DNA from: Zoogloea sp.
GTDB lineage: Bacteria; Pseudomonadota; Gammaproteobacteria; Burkholderiales; Rhodocyclaceae
DNA: 64,000 nucleotides
Direction of reading: 5' to 3'
NCBI GenBank assembly: GCA_016720685.1
Contig: JADKKC010000014.1
Coordinates: 1 to 64,000 of the forward strand
Shown: piece by piece, positions 1 through 8,618 of the stretch
Numbering within the stretch: position 1 is the stretch's first letter
How the letters are laid out: every line of letters starts with the position of its first letter
The notes under the pieces: model-generated
Told to the model about the DNA's origin: nothing
The model's input: only the letters and a program-made list of their open reading frames with translations
Databases searched by the model: none
Program-made: the position numbers and the translations under genes

Positions 1-544
1 AGTACCGGTTCCAATTGTAGTAGAGCCCGCTCTCCTGATCGTAGTACTGCCCCGGAAACCTGAGGTTGATGACCGTGGCCTTGCCGTCACCGTCCGGATC
101 GTGGGTGGGCGTGGTGGTGCCGTAGCCGTCGCTGTCCCAGCGCCACTGGATCACGCCGGCGTCGTTCCTGGCCAGGCGGGGCGTGCCCAGGTGGTCGTGC
201 TGCAGGTGCAGGCTGCGGGGCGGGTTGGCGAGGGCGGCGTGCTCGATGACGGTGAGGGGCCGCTCGGCGAGCCAGACATAGGTGCGCAGGGGCGTGCCGT
301 CGCTGCGCGTCTCGGCGATCAGGTGGTCGTCCTGGTCGTAGTGGTAGAGGATCGTCTGGGCGCCCTGGGGGGCGGCCGCCGTGGTGCTCTTGCGGCTGCG
401 CCGGTTGTGGTGATCGTAGGCGTAGGTGACCAGGAGGGTGCCGTTCTTCGAGACCGTCTTGAGGCGCCCGGCCTCGTCCCAGGTGTAGGTGTAGAGCCCA
501 TCGGCGAGGAGGTTGCCGGCCGCATCATGGGTGAGGGTGGCCCC
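1..544 (-). pseudogene. Rhs-family protein, C-terminal core fragment (5' end lost)
   Basis: The minus strand reads an open frame of YD/Rhs repeats, for example AGNLLADGLYTYTWDEAGRL and HLGTPRLARNDAGVIQWRWD, and ends at the window edge in the Rhs core signature PGQYYDQESGLYYNWNRYY. Rhs proteins are large secreted or surface-displayed polypeptides that form a shell around a variable C-terminal toxin; many are delivered by T6SS. The signature that normally precedes the toxin lies at coordinate 1, so any toxin and immunity genes lie beyond the left edge. The upstream part of the gene is missing because the reading frame runs directly into the terminal repeat of an ISAs1-type remnant at 545. About 180 residues of what is usually a protein of more than 1,000 remain, so this is a broken gene. 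Family assignment is confident; function is not recoverable. Confidence 0.85.
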
Positions 545-1234
545 CAGGGCCATCGCACTCGAATGACATAAACCTCCCGAAAACCGCAAGAAAAATCGTT
601 CACGTTCAACAGGCTAGGCCGCCATCTTGTGAACCCTCTCAAAAGCGCGTCTACGCTCGTCTTTTGGGCGACGGAAATGCGTGAAGCGGGAGTCAGTCTG
701 ATGGAGAAACTCAGTGAGCTTAAAGATCCGCGTCAGCGGAGCAACGGGACCCGCCACGACTTCCGGAGATCCTGGTGATTGCGCCGTTCGGCCGACGGTG
801 ACGCCCCACCGGTAACCTGGGGCCAGCGCCTTCTCGACCGAATTGGGGCTGGTGCTCGGCCAGGAGAAAGTCGCGGGCAAGAGCAACGAGATCACCGCCA
901 GGATCGTCGAGAAGGGGGGCGATTACCTGCTGGCCGTCAAGGGTAAGCAACCCACGCTGCACCAGCAGGTGCGCGATCTCATCAGCGATGCCCAGCGCTG
1001 CACTGGATGCTCGACGTCTGCGTCGGGGAGGACGACTGCATGATCCGCAAGGACCACGCCCCGCAGAACCTCTCCCTGCTCAAGAAGATCATGCTGAACC
1101 TGATCCGTGCGGACAAAACCGACACTGCCAGGACGAGCCTGCGACTCAAGCGCAAACGGGCGGCACGGGATGACGATATCCGTATCAAAATGCTCGGGAT
1201 TCATCCGTTATGACTTTTGAATGCGATGGCCCTG
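545..1234 (+). mobile_element. ISAs1-family insertion sequence, internally deleted remnant
   Basis: The ends are inverted copies: CAGGGCCATCGCACTCGAA begins at 545, and its near-reverse complement (GCGATGGCCCTG, with TTTTGAAT before it) ends at 1234. Between them lie pieces of an ISAs1/H-repeat type transposase in several frames. The element is about 690 bp, whereas full ISAs1 elements are roughly 1.1-1.3 kb, so internal sequence has been lost. I see no matching target duplication at the flanks, which fits an old or rearranged insertion. H-repeats of this family are well known companions of Rhs elements, as here. The same left terminus appears again at 52716. Confidence 0.8.
701..1213 (+). 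pseudogene. ISAs1-family transposase, degenerate
   Basis: Three pieces of one DDE transposase are visible in different frames. The N-terminal piece starts MEKLSELKDPRQRSNG at 701 and stops early after a frameshift. The central piece, near 843-960, carries the KSNEITA and GGDYLLAVKGKQP motifs of the family. The C-terminal piece starts MLDVCVGEDDCMIRKDHAPQ at 1007 and ends at 1213 with KRKRAARDDDIRIKML. Catalytic regions between the pieces are missing, so no active enzyme can be made. The copy at 52741 keeps a longer open N-terminus (ENLVIAVCAM), which confirms the frame damage in this one. Confidence 0.8.
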
Positions 1235-1240
1235 GCTGGT

Positions 1241-2164
1241 TCACCAGTTGAAGGAGTTTTCAGTCGGCCGGTCGACGTGCTGGCTGAAATACTCGCGCAG
1301 GTAATCCACGAAGTACGCGACCCTGGCCGAAAGGTTCAGGCGTTCCATGTACACCGCGTAGACGTCGGCGGACGGTGTTTCATAGTCCGGCAAGATCTGT
1401 TCGAGGCGCCCGCTGCGCAGGTATTTCGCCACGTCCCACTCTGCACGCATCAGTATGCCGTGGCCATCGAGCGCCCAATTGAGGGCGACCTCGCCGTCAT
1501 TGGTACTGAGCTTGCCCTGCACTTTCACCGTTTCGGTCTGTTTGCCCCGAATAAGCCGCCAGTTGCCATAAGCGGATTCGTTCTGGCGCAGCACGATGCA
1601 TTGGTGACGTGACAGCTCCTGGGGATTTGCCGGGCAACCTGCAGTACGGAGATAAGCCGGCGACGCGCACAGCAGCCGGCGATTCACGGCGATCTTTTTG
1701 GCAATAAGCCGGGAGTCCGGGATGTCGCCAAAACGAATCGAAATGTCGGTCGCGTCGTCCGGCAGTGCCACCGGGCGATCGGTCAAATGCAGCTGGATCA
1801 CGACATCCGGATATTTGCGATTGAAGTGCGAAATGGCCGGGCCTATATAGGAGCGGCCAAAGCCCAGTGGCGCATTGACGCGGAGCTGTCCGCGCGGGGC
1901 TTCGCGGCTGCTTGAAATGACACGCTCCAGCTCCTCGATCTCGCCGAGGATGCGCTGCGCGTGATTGAAATAGACCTCGCCTTCGGCGGTCAGACTGAGC
2001 CGTCGGGTTGTGCGGTTGAGCAGGCGCACGCCAAGGCGCTCCTCAAGCTGGGCAAGGCGCCGCGAGACGGACGGCGGCGTGAGATTGAGCTCGCGCGCGA
2101 CGGCCATCAGGCTGCCCATCTTCACGATCGAGCAGAAAAAGGCGAGTTCGGATGAGATGTTCAT
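1241..2164 (-). CDS. LysR-family transcriptional regulator (TtdR/DmlR-like)
   Basis: A 307-residue LysR-type regulator. The N-terminal winged helix-turn-helix is at about residues 1-60 (ARELNLTPPSVSRRLAQLEE, then RLGVRLLNRTTRRLSLT), and the remainder is the periplasmic-binding-like effector domain. The length is normal. It is divergently transcribed from the tartrate-type MFS transporter at 2346 with a 181-bp intergenic region, the classic arrangement for a LysR activator of the neighbouring catabolic operon. E. coli TtdR and DmlR, which respond to tartrate and malate, are the closest functional analogues by context. The ligand is inferred from the neighbours (tartrate dehydratase, malic enzyme) and is not visible in the sequence. 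Two palindromes in the intergenic region are candidate binding sites. Confidence 0.85.
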   Translation of the reverse strand: MNISSELAFFCSIVKMGSLMAVARELNLTPPSVSRRLAQLEERLGVRLLNRTTRRLSLTAEGEVYFNHAQRILGEIEELERVISSSREAPRGQLRVNAPLGFGRSYIGPAISHFNRKYPDVVIQLHLTDRPVALPDDATDISIRFGDIPDSRLIAKKIAVNRRLLCASPAYLRTAGCPANPQELSRHQCIVLRQNESAYGNWRLIRGKQTETVKVQGKLSTNDGEVALNWALDGHGILMRAEWDVAKYLRSGRLEQILPDYETPSADVYAVYMERLNLSARVAYFVDYLREYFSQHVDRPTENSFNW

Positions 2165-2166
2165 TG

Positions 2167-2181
2167 TTACGTTTTACGTAA
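2167..2181. promoter_or_regulatory. Candidate LysR box close to the regulator start
   Basis: TTACGTTTTACGTAA is an imperfect 15-bp dyad (TTACG, 5-base centre, CGTAA) that also fits the T-N11-A pattern of LysR sites. It sits just upstream of the LysR start codon at 2164, where autoregulation would be expected. It is a motif-based suggestion only. Confidence 0.4.
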
Positions 2182-2266
2182 TTATGTTTTAAGTCTAGCT
2201 CGATTCGTCACTAAATCAAAACATCTAATCTACCTCCTCGTAACACCACAGAGAGAAACAAGTGCT

Positions 2267-2283
2267 TTCTGGGTAACCCAGAA
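2267..2283. promoter_or_regulatory. Perfect 17-bp palindrome between regulator and tartrate operon
   Basis: TTCTGGGTAACCCAGAA has two perfectly complementary 8-base arms around one central base. It lies about 65 bp before the MFS transporter start at 2346, in the divergent promoter region, and is the best candidate operator for the tartrate genes. It has no T-run after it, so it does not look like a terminator. Confidence 0.45.
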
Positions 2284-2345
2284 GGTTCAAACAGGCTGCA
2301 TCAGACGGCTCTTGAATTTCTTGAATTTAAACGGAGGAGACTTAA

Positions 2346-3647
2346 ATGGAATCGGATATTGAAAAACGTACATTGCGGCGAATCAGCTGGCGCATCGTAC
2401 CCTTCATCATGCTTTTGTATTTCATTGCATATATTGACCGGGTAAACATTGGCTTTGCTTCTTTGACCATGAACAGGGATCTGGGCTTCACGGCTTCGAT
2501 CCTTGGATTTGGTGCGGGTATTTTCTTCTGGGGTTATTTTCTGTGCGAAGTACCGTCCAACCTGATTCTCCACAAGGTCGGGGCGCGCATGTGGATTGCG
2601 CGGGTCATGGTCACCTGGGGCCTCATTTCCGCGTGCATGGCATTTGTGGACAGCCCGACCAGCTTCTACGTCGTGCGCTTCCTGCTCGGGGCTTCTGAGG
2701 CGGGTTTCTTCCCCGGCATCATCCTGTATCTCAGCTACTGGTTTCCGGCCCGCCACCGTGCCGGTGTCACCGCCCTTTTCATGGCGGCAGCGCCGATCTC
2801 GACCGCACTGGGCTCGCCCATTTCTGCCGCCTTGCTTGAGATGAACGGCTTGATGGGGCTGCACGGGTGGCAGTGGATGTTCATCCTCGAGGCCATTCCG
2901 GCCGTGATTCTCGGGGTGGTGGTGTTCTTCTACATGACCGACCGGCCGGAGCTGGCCAAGTGGCTCAAGGACGACGAGCGCGCCTGGCTGGTGAAGACCA
3001 TGAACGAGGAGGCGTCAAACAAGGCTGCGAGTGCCAATCACAGCATTCTGCGCGGCCTGGCCGACCTCCGTGTGATCGCGCTGGCACTGATCTATTTCGG
3101 TACCTCCGCCGGTCTTTACACCCTGGGCATCTGGGCGCCGCAGATCATCAAGCAACTCGGGGTGTCGTCGATGACGGTCGGCTTCCTGAATGCGATTCCG
3201 CCGGCTGTATCGGTGATCGCCATGGTGCTGTGGTCACGGCATTCCGACCGGACCGGCGAACGGACCTGGCACGTCATCCTGGCCTGCCTTGCGGCCGCTG
3301 TCGGCCTCGTGATTGCGGGTACTGCAAGCAGTGTGGTCGGCCTGATTGCGGCACTCACCCTGGTCAATGTGGGCATCAGCTGCGCCAAGCCGCCCCTTTG
3401 GAGCATGCCGACGATGTTTTTGTCGGGTGCTGCAGCCGCCACCGGCATTGCCACGATCAACTCGATCGGCAATCTGGGTGGTTTCGCAGGTCCGGTCGTG
3501 ATTGGCTGGATCAAGGATCAGACCGGCAGCTTCATGGGTGGTCTTTACTTTGTGGCAGGCCTGCTGGTCATGTCCGCCGCGCTCACCCTGCTGCTGTCCC
3601 GATCCCAGACAAAGAAGGTGGCGACGGTCGACGTCGTGGCGCATTAA
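2346..3647 (+). CDS. MFS transporter, anion:cation symporter family (tartrate-type, TtuB-like)
   Basis: A 433-residue inner-membrane carrier with about 12 hydrophobic segments. The N-terminus (RISWRIVPFIMLLYFIAYID, followed by RVNIGFASL) is the hallmark of the anion:cation symporter family that includes tartrate (TtuB), phthalate and glucarate carriers. A strong ribosome site (GGAGGAGA) precedes the ATG. It is first in the row MFS-ttdA-ttdB, with 49 bases to ttdA, and faces a LysR regulator, so it most probably imports tartrate or a related hydroxy-dicarboxylate by proton symport. The family is clear; the substrate comes from context. It could also carry other C4 hydroxy acids such as malate isomers. 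Confidence 0.88.
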   Translation: MESDIEKRTLRRISWRIVPFIMLLYFIAYIDRVNIGFASLTMNRDLGFTASILGFGAGIFFWGYFLCEVPSNLILHKVGARMWIARVMVTWGLISACMAFVDSPTSFYVVRFLLGASEAGFFPGIILYLSYWFPARHRAGVTALFMAAAPISTALGSPISAALLEMNGLMGLHGWQWMFILEAIPAVILGVVVFFYMTDRPELAKWLKDDERAWLVKTMNEEASNKAASANHSILRGLADLRVIALALIYFGTSAGLYTLGIWAPQIIKQLGVSSMTVGFLNAIPPAVSVIAMVLWSRHSDRTGERTWHVILACLAAAVGLVIAGTASSVVGLIAALTLVNVGISCAKPPLWSMPTMFLSGAAAATGIATINSIGNLGGFAGPVVIGWIKDQTGSFMGGLYFVAGLLVMSAALTLLLSRSQTKKVATVDVVAH

Positions 3648-3696
3648 GACCGTCAGAAACTTCATTCATCCCGACGAACTTACAAAGGAGCATCAA

Positions 3697-4596
3697 ATGG
3701 ACAAGGAAGCCGCCGTTCAGTCCCTGACTGACACCATGGCCAAATTCACGGCCTATATCGGCAAGCGTCTGCCCAAGGACGTGAAGGCCAAGCTGGCCGA
3801 ATTGCGCACAATGGAAACCAATCCGCTGGCCAAGTCTGTTTACGACTCCATGCACGGCAACCAGGAAGCGGCCGACAAGCTCAATCGTCCAAGCTGCCAG
3901 GACACCGGTGTGATCCAGTACTTCGTCGAGGCGGGCGCCAACTTCCCGCTGCTGGGCGAGCTTGAAGAGGTTCTTCGCGGTGCGACGGAGGGCGCAACCC
4001 GGATGGGCCCGCTGCGTCACAACGCGGTGGAAACCTTCGATGAGAAGAATACCGGCACCAATACCGGCACCCAGATTCCGTGGCTGGACTGGCGCATCGT
4101 CCCGAATCTCGACAGCTGCATCATCGATGTGTATATGGCCGGCGGCGGTTGCACCCTGCCGGGCGCCGCCAAGGTGCTGATGCCGGGCCAGGGCTATGAA
4201 GGCGTGGCCGAGTTCGTGATGGACGTCATCACCGAGCGCGGCGTCAATGCCTGCCCGCCACTGCTGGTTGGGGTGGGGGTGTCCACCTCGGTGGAAACCG
4301 CCGCGCGTCTGTCCAAGCTCGCCATTCTGCGTCCGGTCGATTCCAAGAGCGCCAACCCCAGGGCCGCGCTGATGGAAGAGCTGCTCGAACAGGGGCTCAA
4401 TGAAATCGGTATCGGCCCGCAGGGCCTGACCGGCAACAGCAGCGTGATGGGCGTCAATATCGAATCGTCCGCCCGCCACCCCTCCACCATCGGCGTCGCC
4501 GTCAATACCGGCTGCTGGGCACATCGTCGCGGCAAGATCCGGATCAACGCCGACATGTCTTACGAAATCATTTCCCACGAAGGAGTGGTCCTGTGA
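3697..4596 (+). CDS. ttdA: L(+)-tartrate dehydratase alpha subunit (class I fumarase family)
   Basis: A 299-residue protein of the iron-sulfur class I fumarase/tartrate dehydratase alpha family. With TtdB it should convert L-tartrate to oxaloacetate and water in the cytoplasm. Candidate [4Fe-4S] ligands are Cys67 (PSCQDTG), Cys186 (NACPP) and Cys273 (NTGCWAHRRG), all in the expected motifs. The ATG at 3697 is chosen because AAAGGAG lies just before it; the open frame extends further upstream but overlaps the MFS gene. The gene overlaps ttdB by four bases. A two-subunit fumarase is the alternative, but the small separate beta subunit and the tartrate-type transporter favour tartrate dehydratase. 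Confidence 0.88.
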   Translation: MDKEAAVQSLTDTMAKFTAYIGKRLPKDVKAKLAELRTMETNPLAKSVYDSMHGNQEAADKLNRPSCQDTGVIQYFVEAGANFPLLGELEEVLRGATEGATRMGPLRHNAVETFDEKNTGTNTGTQIPWLDWRIVPNLDSCIIDVYMAGGGCTLPGAAKVLMPGQGYEGVAEFVMDVITERGVNACPPLLVGVGVSTSVETAARLSKLAILRPVDSKSANPRAALMEELLEQGLNEIGIGPQGLTGNSSVMGVNIESSARHPSTIGVAVNTGCWAHRRGKIRINADMSYEIISHEGVVL

Positions 4597-5201
4597 AAAA
4601 GATTCTGACTACGCCCATCAAGGACGAAGATCTTGAGAACCTCAATATTGGCGACGTCGTGTATCTGACGGGCCGCCTGGTGACCTGCCGCGACGTGGCG
4701 CATCGCCGCCTGATCGAGCAGGGGCGCGAATTACCGGTCAATCTCGAAGGCGGCGCGATCTTCCACGCCGGCCCCATCGTGCGGCAGAAGGACGACGGCA
4801 ACTTCGAGATGGTTTCCATCGGCCCGACCACGAGCATGCGCATGGAGAAGTTCGAGCGCGAGTTCATCAAGCAGACCGGCGTCAAGCTGATCGTCGGCAA
4901 GGGCGGCATGGGGCCGGAAACCACCGCTGGCTGTCTGGAGCACAAGGCCGTGCATGCGATCTTTCCGGGTGGCTGCGCGGTGCTGGCGGCTACCCAGGTC
5001 GAAGAGATCGAAGGCTCCGAATGGCAGGATCTGGGCATGCCGGAAACCCTGTGGATCAACCGGGTCAAGGAGTTCGGCCCGCTGATCATCTCGATCGACA
5101 CCAAAGGCAATAACCTGATCCAGCAGAACAAGGTCGACTTCAACGGCAAGAAGAAGCCGATTCTCGAAAGGATCAGCAAGCAGCTCAGCTTCATCAAGTA
5201 A
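4593..5201 (+). CDS. ttdB: L(+)-tartrate dehydratase beta subunit
   Basis: A 202-residue protein matching the beta subunit of tartrate dehydratase/class I fumarase C-terminal domain (GDVVYLTGRLVTCRDVAHRR, then KGGMGPETTAGC and FPGGCAVLAA). It begins with GTG inside the ttdA stop (GTGA overlap), so the two subunits are translationally coupled and made in equal amounts. TtdB supplies part of the active site and forms a heterotetramer with TtdA. It is followed by a strong GC hairpin at 5212-5245 and then the malic enzyme, which would process the C4 acids produced. The length is normal for TtdB (about 200 residues). Confidence 0.9.
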   Translation: MKKILTTPIKDEDLENLNIGDVVYLTGRLVTCRDVAHRRLIEQGRELPVNLEGGAIFHAGPIVRQKDDGNFEMVSIGPTTSMRMEKFEREFIKQTGVKLIVGKGGMGPETTAGCLEHKAVHAIFPGGCAVLAATQVEEIEGSEWQDLGMPETLWINRVKEFGPLIISIDTKGNNLIQQNKVDFNGKKKPILERISKQLSFIK

Positions 5202-5211
5202 GCGGGCAATC

Positions 5212-5245
5212 GGGCGTCGCCGGCAAACACACACCGGCGACGCCC
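5212..5245 (+). terminator. GC-rich hairpin after ttdB
   Basis: Two perfectly complementary 12-base arms (GGGCGTCGCCGG at 5212 and CCGGCGACGCCC ending at 5245) enclose a 10-base loop. There is no clear T-run after the stem, so it may only attenuate transcription or stabilise the ttd mRNA 3' end rather than end transcription fully. Confidence 0.6.
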
Positions 5246-5342
5246 TATCTCGATCAAGCATCAATCAGAACAGAGCCATGTGCATGCCTCGCGGAAGCTG
5301 AGGCATCGCCAGAACACGGCCGAACACTATCCGGAGACAAGA

Positions 5343-7631
5343 ATGGATTCGAGGCAACTCCGCGCTGCGGCGCTCCACTATCACAGCCACCCGCGTCCCG
5401 GCAAAATCGCCGTCACGCCGATCAAGCAGCTCACCAACCAGTACGACCTGTCCCTGGCCTATTCGCCGGGCGTCGCCTTTGCCTGCGACGAGATTGTTGC
5501 CAACCCTGCCGAAGCCAGCCGGCTGACGTCGCGCGCCAACCTGGTGGGCGTCATCACCAACGGCACCGCGGTGCTCGGCCTCGGGGCCATCGGCCCGCTT
5601 GCCGCCAAGCCGGTGATGGAAGGCAAGGGCGTGCTGTTCAAGAAATTCGCCAACATCGACGTCTTCGACCTCGAGATCGAGGAGCGCGACCCGGACAAGC
5701 TGATCGACACCATCGCCTCGCTGGAGCCGACCTTCGGTGGCATCAACCTGGAGGACATCAAGGCGCCGGAATGCTTCTACATCGAGAAGAAACTGCGCGA
5801 GCGGATGAAGATTCCGGTCTTCCACGACGACCAGCACGGCACGGCGATCGTCGTCGGCGCCGCCATCCTCAACGGCCTGCACCTGATCGGCAAGGATCTG
5901 GAGGAGGTCAAGATCGTCACCTCCGGCGCCGGTGCGGCGGCGCTGGCCTGCCTCGATCTGCTGGTCATGCTCGGTGCGCCTGTTGAGAACATCTGGGTCA
6001 CCGACATCAAGGGCGTCGTCTATGAAGGCCGCGTCGAAGAGATGGACGAGATCAAGGCGCGCTACGCCAAGAAGACCGAGGCCCGCAGCCTGGGCGAGGT
6101 GATTGGCGGGGCCGACGTTTTTCTCGGCCTATCGGCGGGCGGCGTGCTCAAGCCGGAGATGGTCGCCCGGATGGCCGCCCGTCCGCTGGTCATGGCGCTG
6201 GCCAATCCCACACCCGAGATTTCACCCGAATTGGTCAAGAGCGTTCGGGATGACGCGATTATCTGCACCGGCCGTTCGGATTACCCGAACCAGGTGAATA
6301 ACGTGCTGTGCTTTCCCTTTATTTTTCGGGGGGCGCTGGATGTCGGGGCGACGACCATCACCGAAGAAATGAAGATGGCGGCGGTCAGGGCGATTGCCGA
6401 ACTGGCCCGCGCCGAGCAATCCGAAATCGTCGCGTCGGCGTATGGCGAGAAAGTCACCGGATTTGGTCCCGAATACCTGATTCCCCGCCCCTTCGATCCG
6501 CGGCTTATTGTCAAGATTGCCCCGGCCGTTGCCCGGGCGGCGATGGATTCCGGTGTCGCCACCCGGCCCATCGAGGATTGGGACGCCTATGTTCAGAGCC
6601 TGAACGAATTCGTCTATCACTCCGGGCTCATCATGAAGCCCATATTCTCCCAGGCCAAACGCGCGCCGAAACGGATTGTCTTTGCCGAAGGCGAAGACGA
6701 ACGGGTGCTGCGTGCCGTTCAGGTGGCAAGGGATGAAGGCATTGCGCGTCCGGTGCTGCTGGGCCGCCCGGCAGAAATAAACCGCCGCATCGAAGCGGCC
6801 GGCCTGCGAATTCGTGAGGGCGAGGATTTCGAAATCGTGCATTCGGAAAAGTGCAGCTTCTTCGATGCGCATTTCGAGGAGTTCTGGACTTGCTACTACC
6901 AGCTGATGGAGCGCAAGGGCGTGTCGCCGGATTATGCCCAGCGTGAGGTGAGGCGCCGGACGACGCTGTATGGCTCGCTGATGGTGCGCCTGGGTTACGC
7001 CGACGGGCTGATCTGCGGCATATTCGGCCGTTACGAAACGCATCGCGAATACGTGCAGAACGTGGTTGGCACGCGGGACGGCCTCGATCGCCTTTACGCC
7101 ATGAACCTGCTCATGCTGCCCGGCAGAACGGTATTCATTGGTGACACCTACATCAATTACGAGCCGACCGCCGGGCAACTGGCCGACATGACCTTGATGG
7201 CGGCCGATGAAATCCGCAAGTTCGGCATTCAGCCCAGGGTTGCATTGCTCTCACATTCCACCTTCGGCACCGCCGAAACACCGACCGCGCTGAAGATGCG
7301 CGAGGTGCTGGCAGAACTTGCGCGTCGCGCACCGGGGCTTGAAGTCGAAGGCGAGATGCACGGCGATGCGGCGCTGGACGATCAGATCCGGCAGGGCATC
7401 TTCCCGAATTCGCGCCTGAAAGGCCCGGCCAACCTTCTCGTCATGCCAACGCTGGATGCGGCCAATATCTCCTTCAATCTGCTGAAGGTGGCGGCGGGAG
7501 ACAATTTAACCGTCGGCCCCATCCTGCTTGGCGCCGCCAGGCCGGTGCATGTCCTGACACCGACGGCGACGGTCAGGCGCATCGTCAATATGACTGCCTT
7601 GACCGTGGTCGGGAGGGATGCCGGCGGCTGA
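5343..7631 (+). CDS. maeB: NADP-dependent malic enzyme with C-terminal phosphotransacetylase-like domain
   Basis: A 762-residue protein, the usual MaeB length. The N-terminal malic domain (about 1-160; AYSPGVAFACDEI) and the NAD(P)-binding domain (about 160-420; VTSGAGAAALACLDLL) give oxidative decarboxylation of malate to pyruvate. The C-terminal third, from about residue 435 (KRIVFAEGEDERVLRAVQVA), is the phosphate acetyltransferase-like domain that in MaeB proteins acts as an allosteric module binding acetyl-CoA. The ATG at 5343 is preferred over an upstream GTG at 5280 because a GGAGA ribosome site precedes it and homologues begin there. Its place after ttdAB suggests a route tartrate, oxaloacetate/malate, pyruvate with NADPH gain; that is inference from position. 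Confidence 0.93.
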   Translation: MDSRQLRAAALHYHSHPRPGKIAVTPIKQLTNQYDLSLAYSPGVAFACDEIVANPAEASRLTSRANLVGVITNGTAVLGLGAIGPLAAKPVMEGKGVLFKKFANIDVFDLEIEERDPDKLIDTIASLEPTFGGINLEDIKAPECFYIEKKLRERMKIPVFHDDQHGTAIVVGAAILNGLHLIGKDLEEVKIVTSGAGAAALACLDLLVMLGAPVENIWVTDIKGVVYEGRVEEMDEIKARYAKKTEARSLGEVIGGADVFLGLSAGGVLKPEMVARMAARPLVMALANPTPEISPELVKSVRDDAIICTGRSDYPNQVNNVLCFPFIFRGALDVGATTITEEMKMAAVRAIAELARAEQSEIVASAYGEKVTGFGPEYLIPRPFDPRLIVKIAPAVARAAMDSGVATRPIEDWDAYVQSLNEFVYHSGLIMKPIFSQAKRAPKRIVFAEGEDERVLRAVQVARDEGIARPVLLGRPAEINRRIEAAGLRIREGEDFEIVHSEKCSFFDAHFEEFWTCYYQLMERKGVSPDYAQREVRRRTTLYGSLMVRLGYADGLICGIFGRYETHREYVQNVVGTRDGLDRLYAMNLLMLPGRTVFIGDTYINYEPTAGQLADMTLMAADEIRKFGIQPRVALLSHSTFGTAETPTALKMREVLAELARRAPGLEVEGEMHGDAALDDQIRQGIFPNSRLKGPANLLVMPTLDAANISFNLLKVAAGDNLTVGPILLGAARPVHVLTPTATVRRIVNMTALTVVGRDAGG

Positions 7632-7698
7632 TCCAGGCCCAGGCGGTGATCCACTCGGCGCTGCGCAGCGCCAGGCTCCAGTGCAAATGCGTGTCCGG

Positions 7699-8364
7699 CT
7701 ATGCCGCGTTCAAGTCCGGTTTTTTGGGCGTCTCGTCCGCGGCCCAGTCGGGCACGGCATGCCCCATGCGCTGGCGCTTGGTCTGGATGTACGCAAAGGA
7801 GTGGGGATTGGGCCGGGTGATCACCGGGAGACAGCCTTCGACCTTGATCCCCAGGCTGGTCAGTTTCGCGAGCTTGTCGGGGTTGTTGGTCATCAGCAGG
7901 ATGCTCTGCACGTCGAAATGCGCAAGCATCTCGGGCACGACTTCGTAAGAGCGCGCGTCGTCCGGCAAGCCGAGCTGGCGGTTCGCATCCACGGTGTCGT
8001 AACCCTGCGACTGCAGGTGATAGGCCCGGACCTTGTTGGAAAGACCGATGCCCCGGCCTTCCTGGCGAAGGTAGAGCACCATGCCTGCGCCCAAGCGAAC
8101 CACTTCCGAGAGGGCCTTGTCGAGCTGATCCCGGCAATCGCACTTGAGGGAGCCGAACACCTCGCCGGTGAGACATTCGGAATGTACCCGCACCGGCAGC
8201 CCGGCTTTGCCTGCGACGTCCCCATACACGAGCGCAACGTGTTCGCTGTAGCCTTCGGTGATGTCAGCAACCGTTGTACGAAAGACGTGCATGGCAAAAA
8301 CGCCGTGCGACGTGGGCAATTCGGCTGAGGCCAGCCATTCTGAATGTGGGGACGAGGTGTGCAT
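7699..8364 (-). CDS. ribA: GTP cyclohydrolase II
   Basis: A 221-residue stand-alone RibA, which opens GTP to 2,5-diamino-6-ribosylamino-4(3H)-pyrimidinone 5'-phosphate, the first step of riboflavin synthesis. The zinc ligands Cys64, Cys75 and Cys77 (SECLTGEVFGSLKCDCRDQ) and the GTP/phosphate motif RQEGRGIGL are intact. It is not fused to RibB, unlike many bacterial homologues. It lies convergent to maeB and downstream of an unrelated ABC operon, so it is probably its own transcription unit. No FMN riboswitch is visible upstream; a hairpin at 8385-8419 occupies the leader. Confidence 0.95.
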   Translation of the reverse strand: MHTSSPHSEWLASAELPTSHGVFAMHVFRTTVADITEGYSEHVALVYGDVAGKAGLPVRVHSECLTGEVFGSLKCDCRDQLDKALSEVVRLGAGMVLYLRQEGRGIGLSNKVRAYHLQSQGYDTVDANRQLGLPDDARSYEVVPEMLAHFDVQSILLMTNNPDKLAKLTSLGIKVEGCLPVITRPNPHSFAYIQTKRQRMGHAVPDWAADETPKKPDLNAA

Positions 8365-8384
8365 GGTGCGGGTTTGGATTGCGC

Positions 8385-8419
8385 TGCGTTTCAGCGCTTT
8401 AAGGCCAGACTGAAACGCA
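8385..8419 (-). promoter_or_regulatory. Leader hairpin upstream of ribA
   Basis: TGCGTTTCAG and CTGAAACGCA form a perfect 10-base stem with a 15-base loop, placed 21-55 bases before the ribA start. It lacks the conserved boxes of the FMN riboswitch. It may be an attenuator or the terminator of the upstream ABC operon, which reads toward ribA on the same strand. The remaining 8420-8618 stretch shows no gene. Confidence 0.4.
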
Positions 8420-8618
8420 TCGGTGGGGTTGTACGGGGAGGGCGCTAATGCCGTGCCTTATTTCGGGCAATCCTAGCATGAACGCTCAATGCGCCGCAGT
8501 GGCCGGGCCCAAGCCGTCCCAAAGCCCAGGCTCCCGCATATACCCATATTGGATCGATATTGCTGTTTCAATTCACCCGGCTATTGCCGGCGGGCCGGAG
8601 TAATGGCTTTTTTAAAGC

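Noticed and set aside
5280..5342. An upstream GTG start for the malic enzyme adding 21 residues.
   Set aside because: The added residues are not family-like, and the ATG at 5343 has its own ribosome site.
8365..8618. FMN riboswitch upstream of ribA.
   Set aside because: None of the conserved RFN boxes is present; only a simple hairpin is seen.
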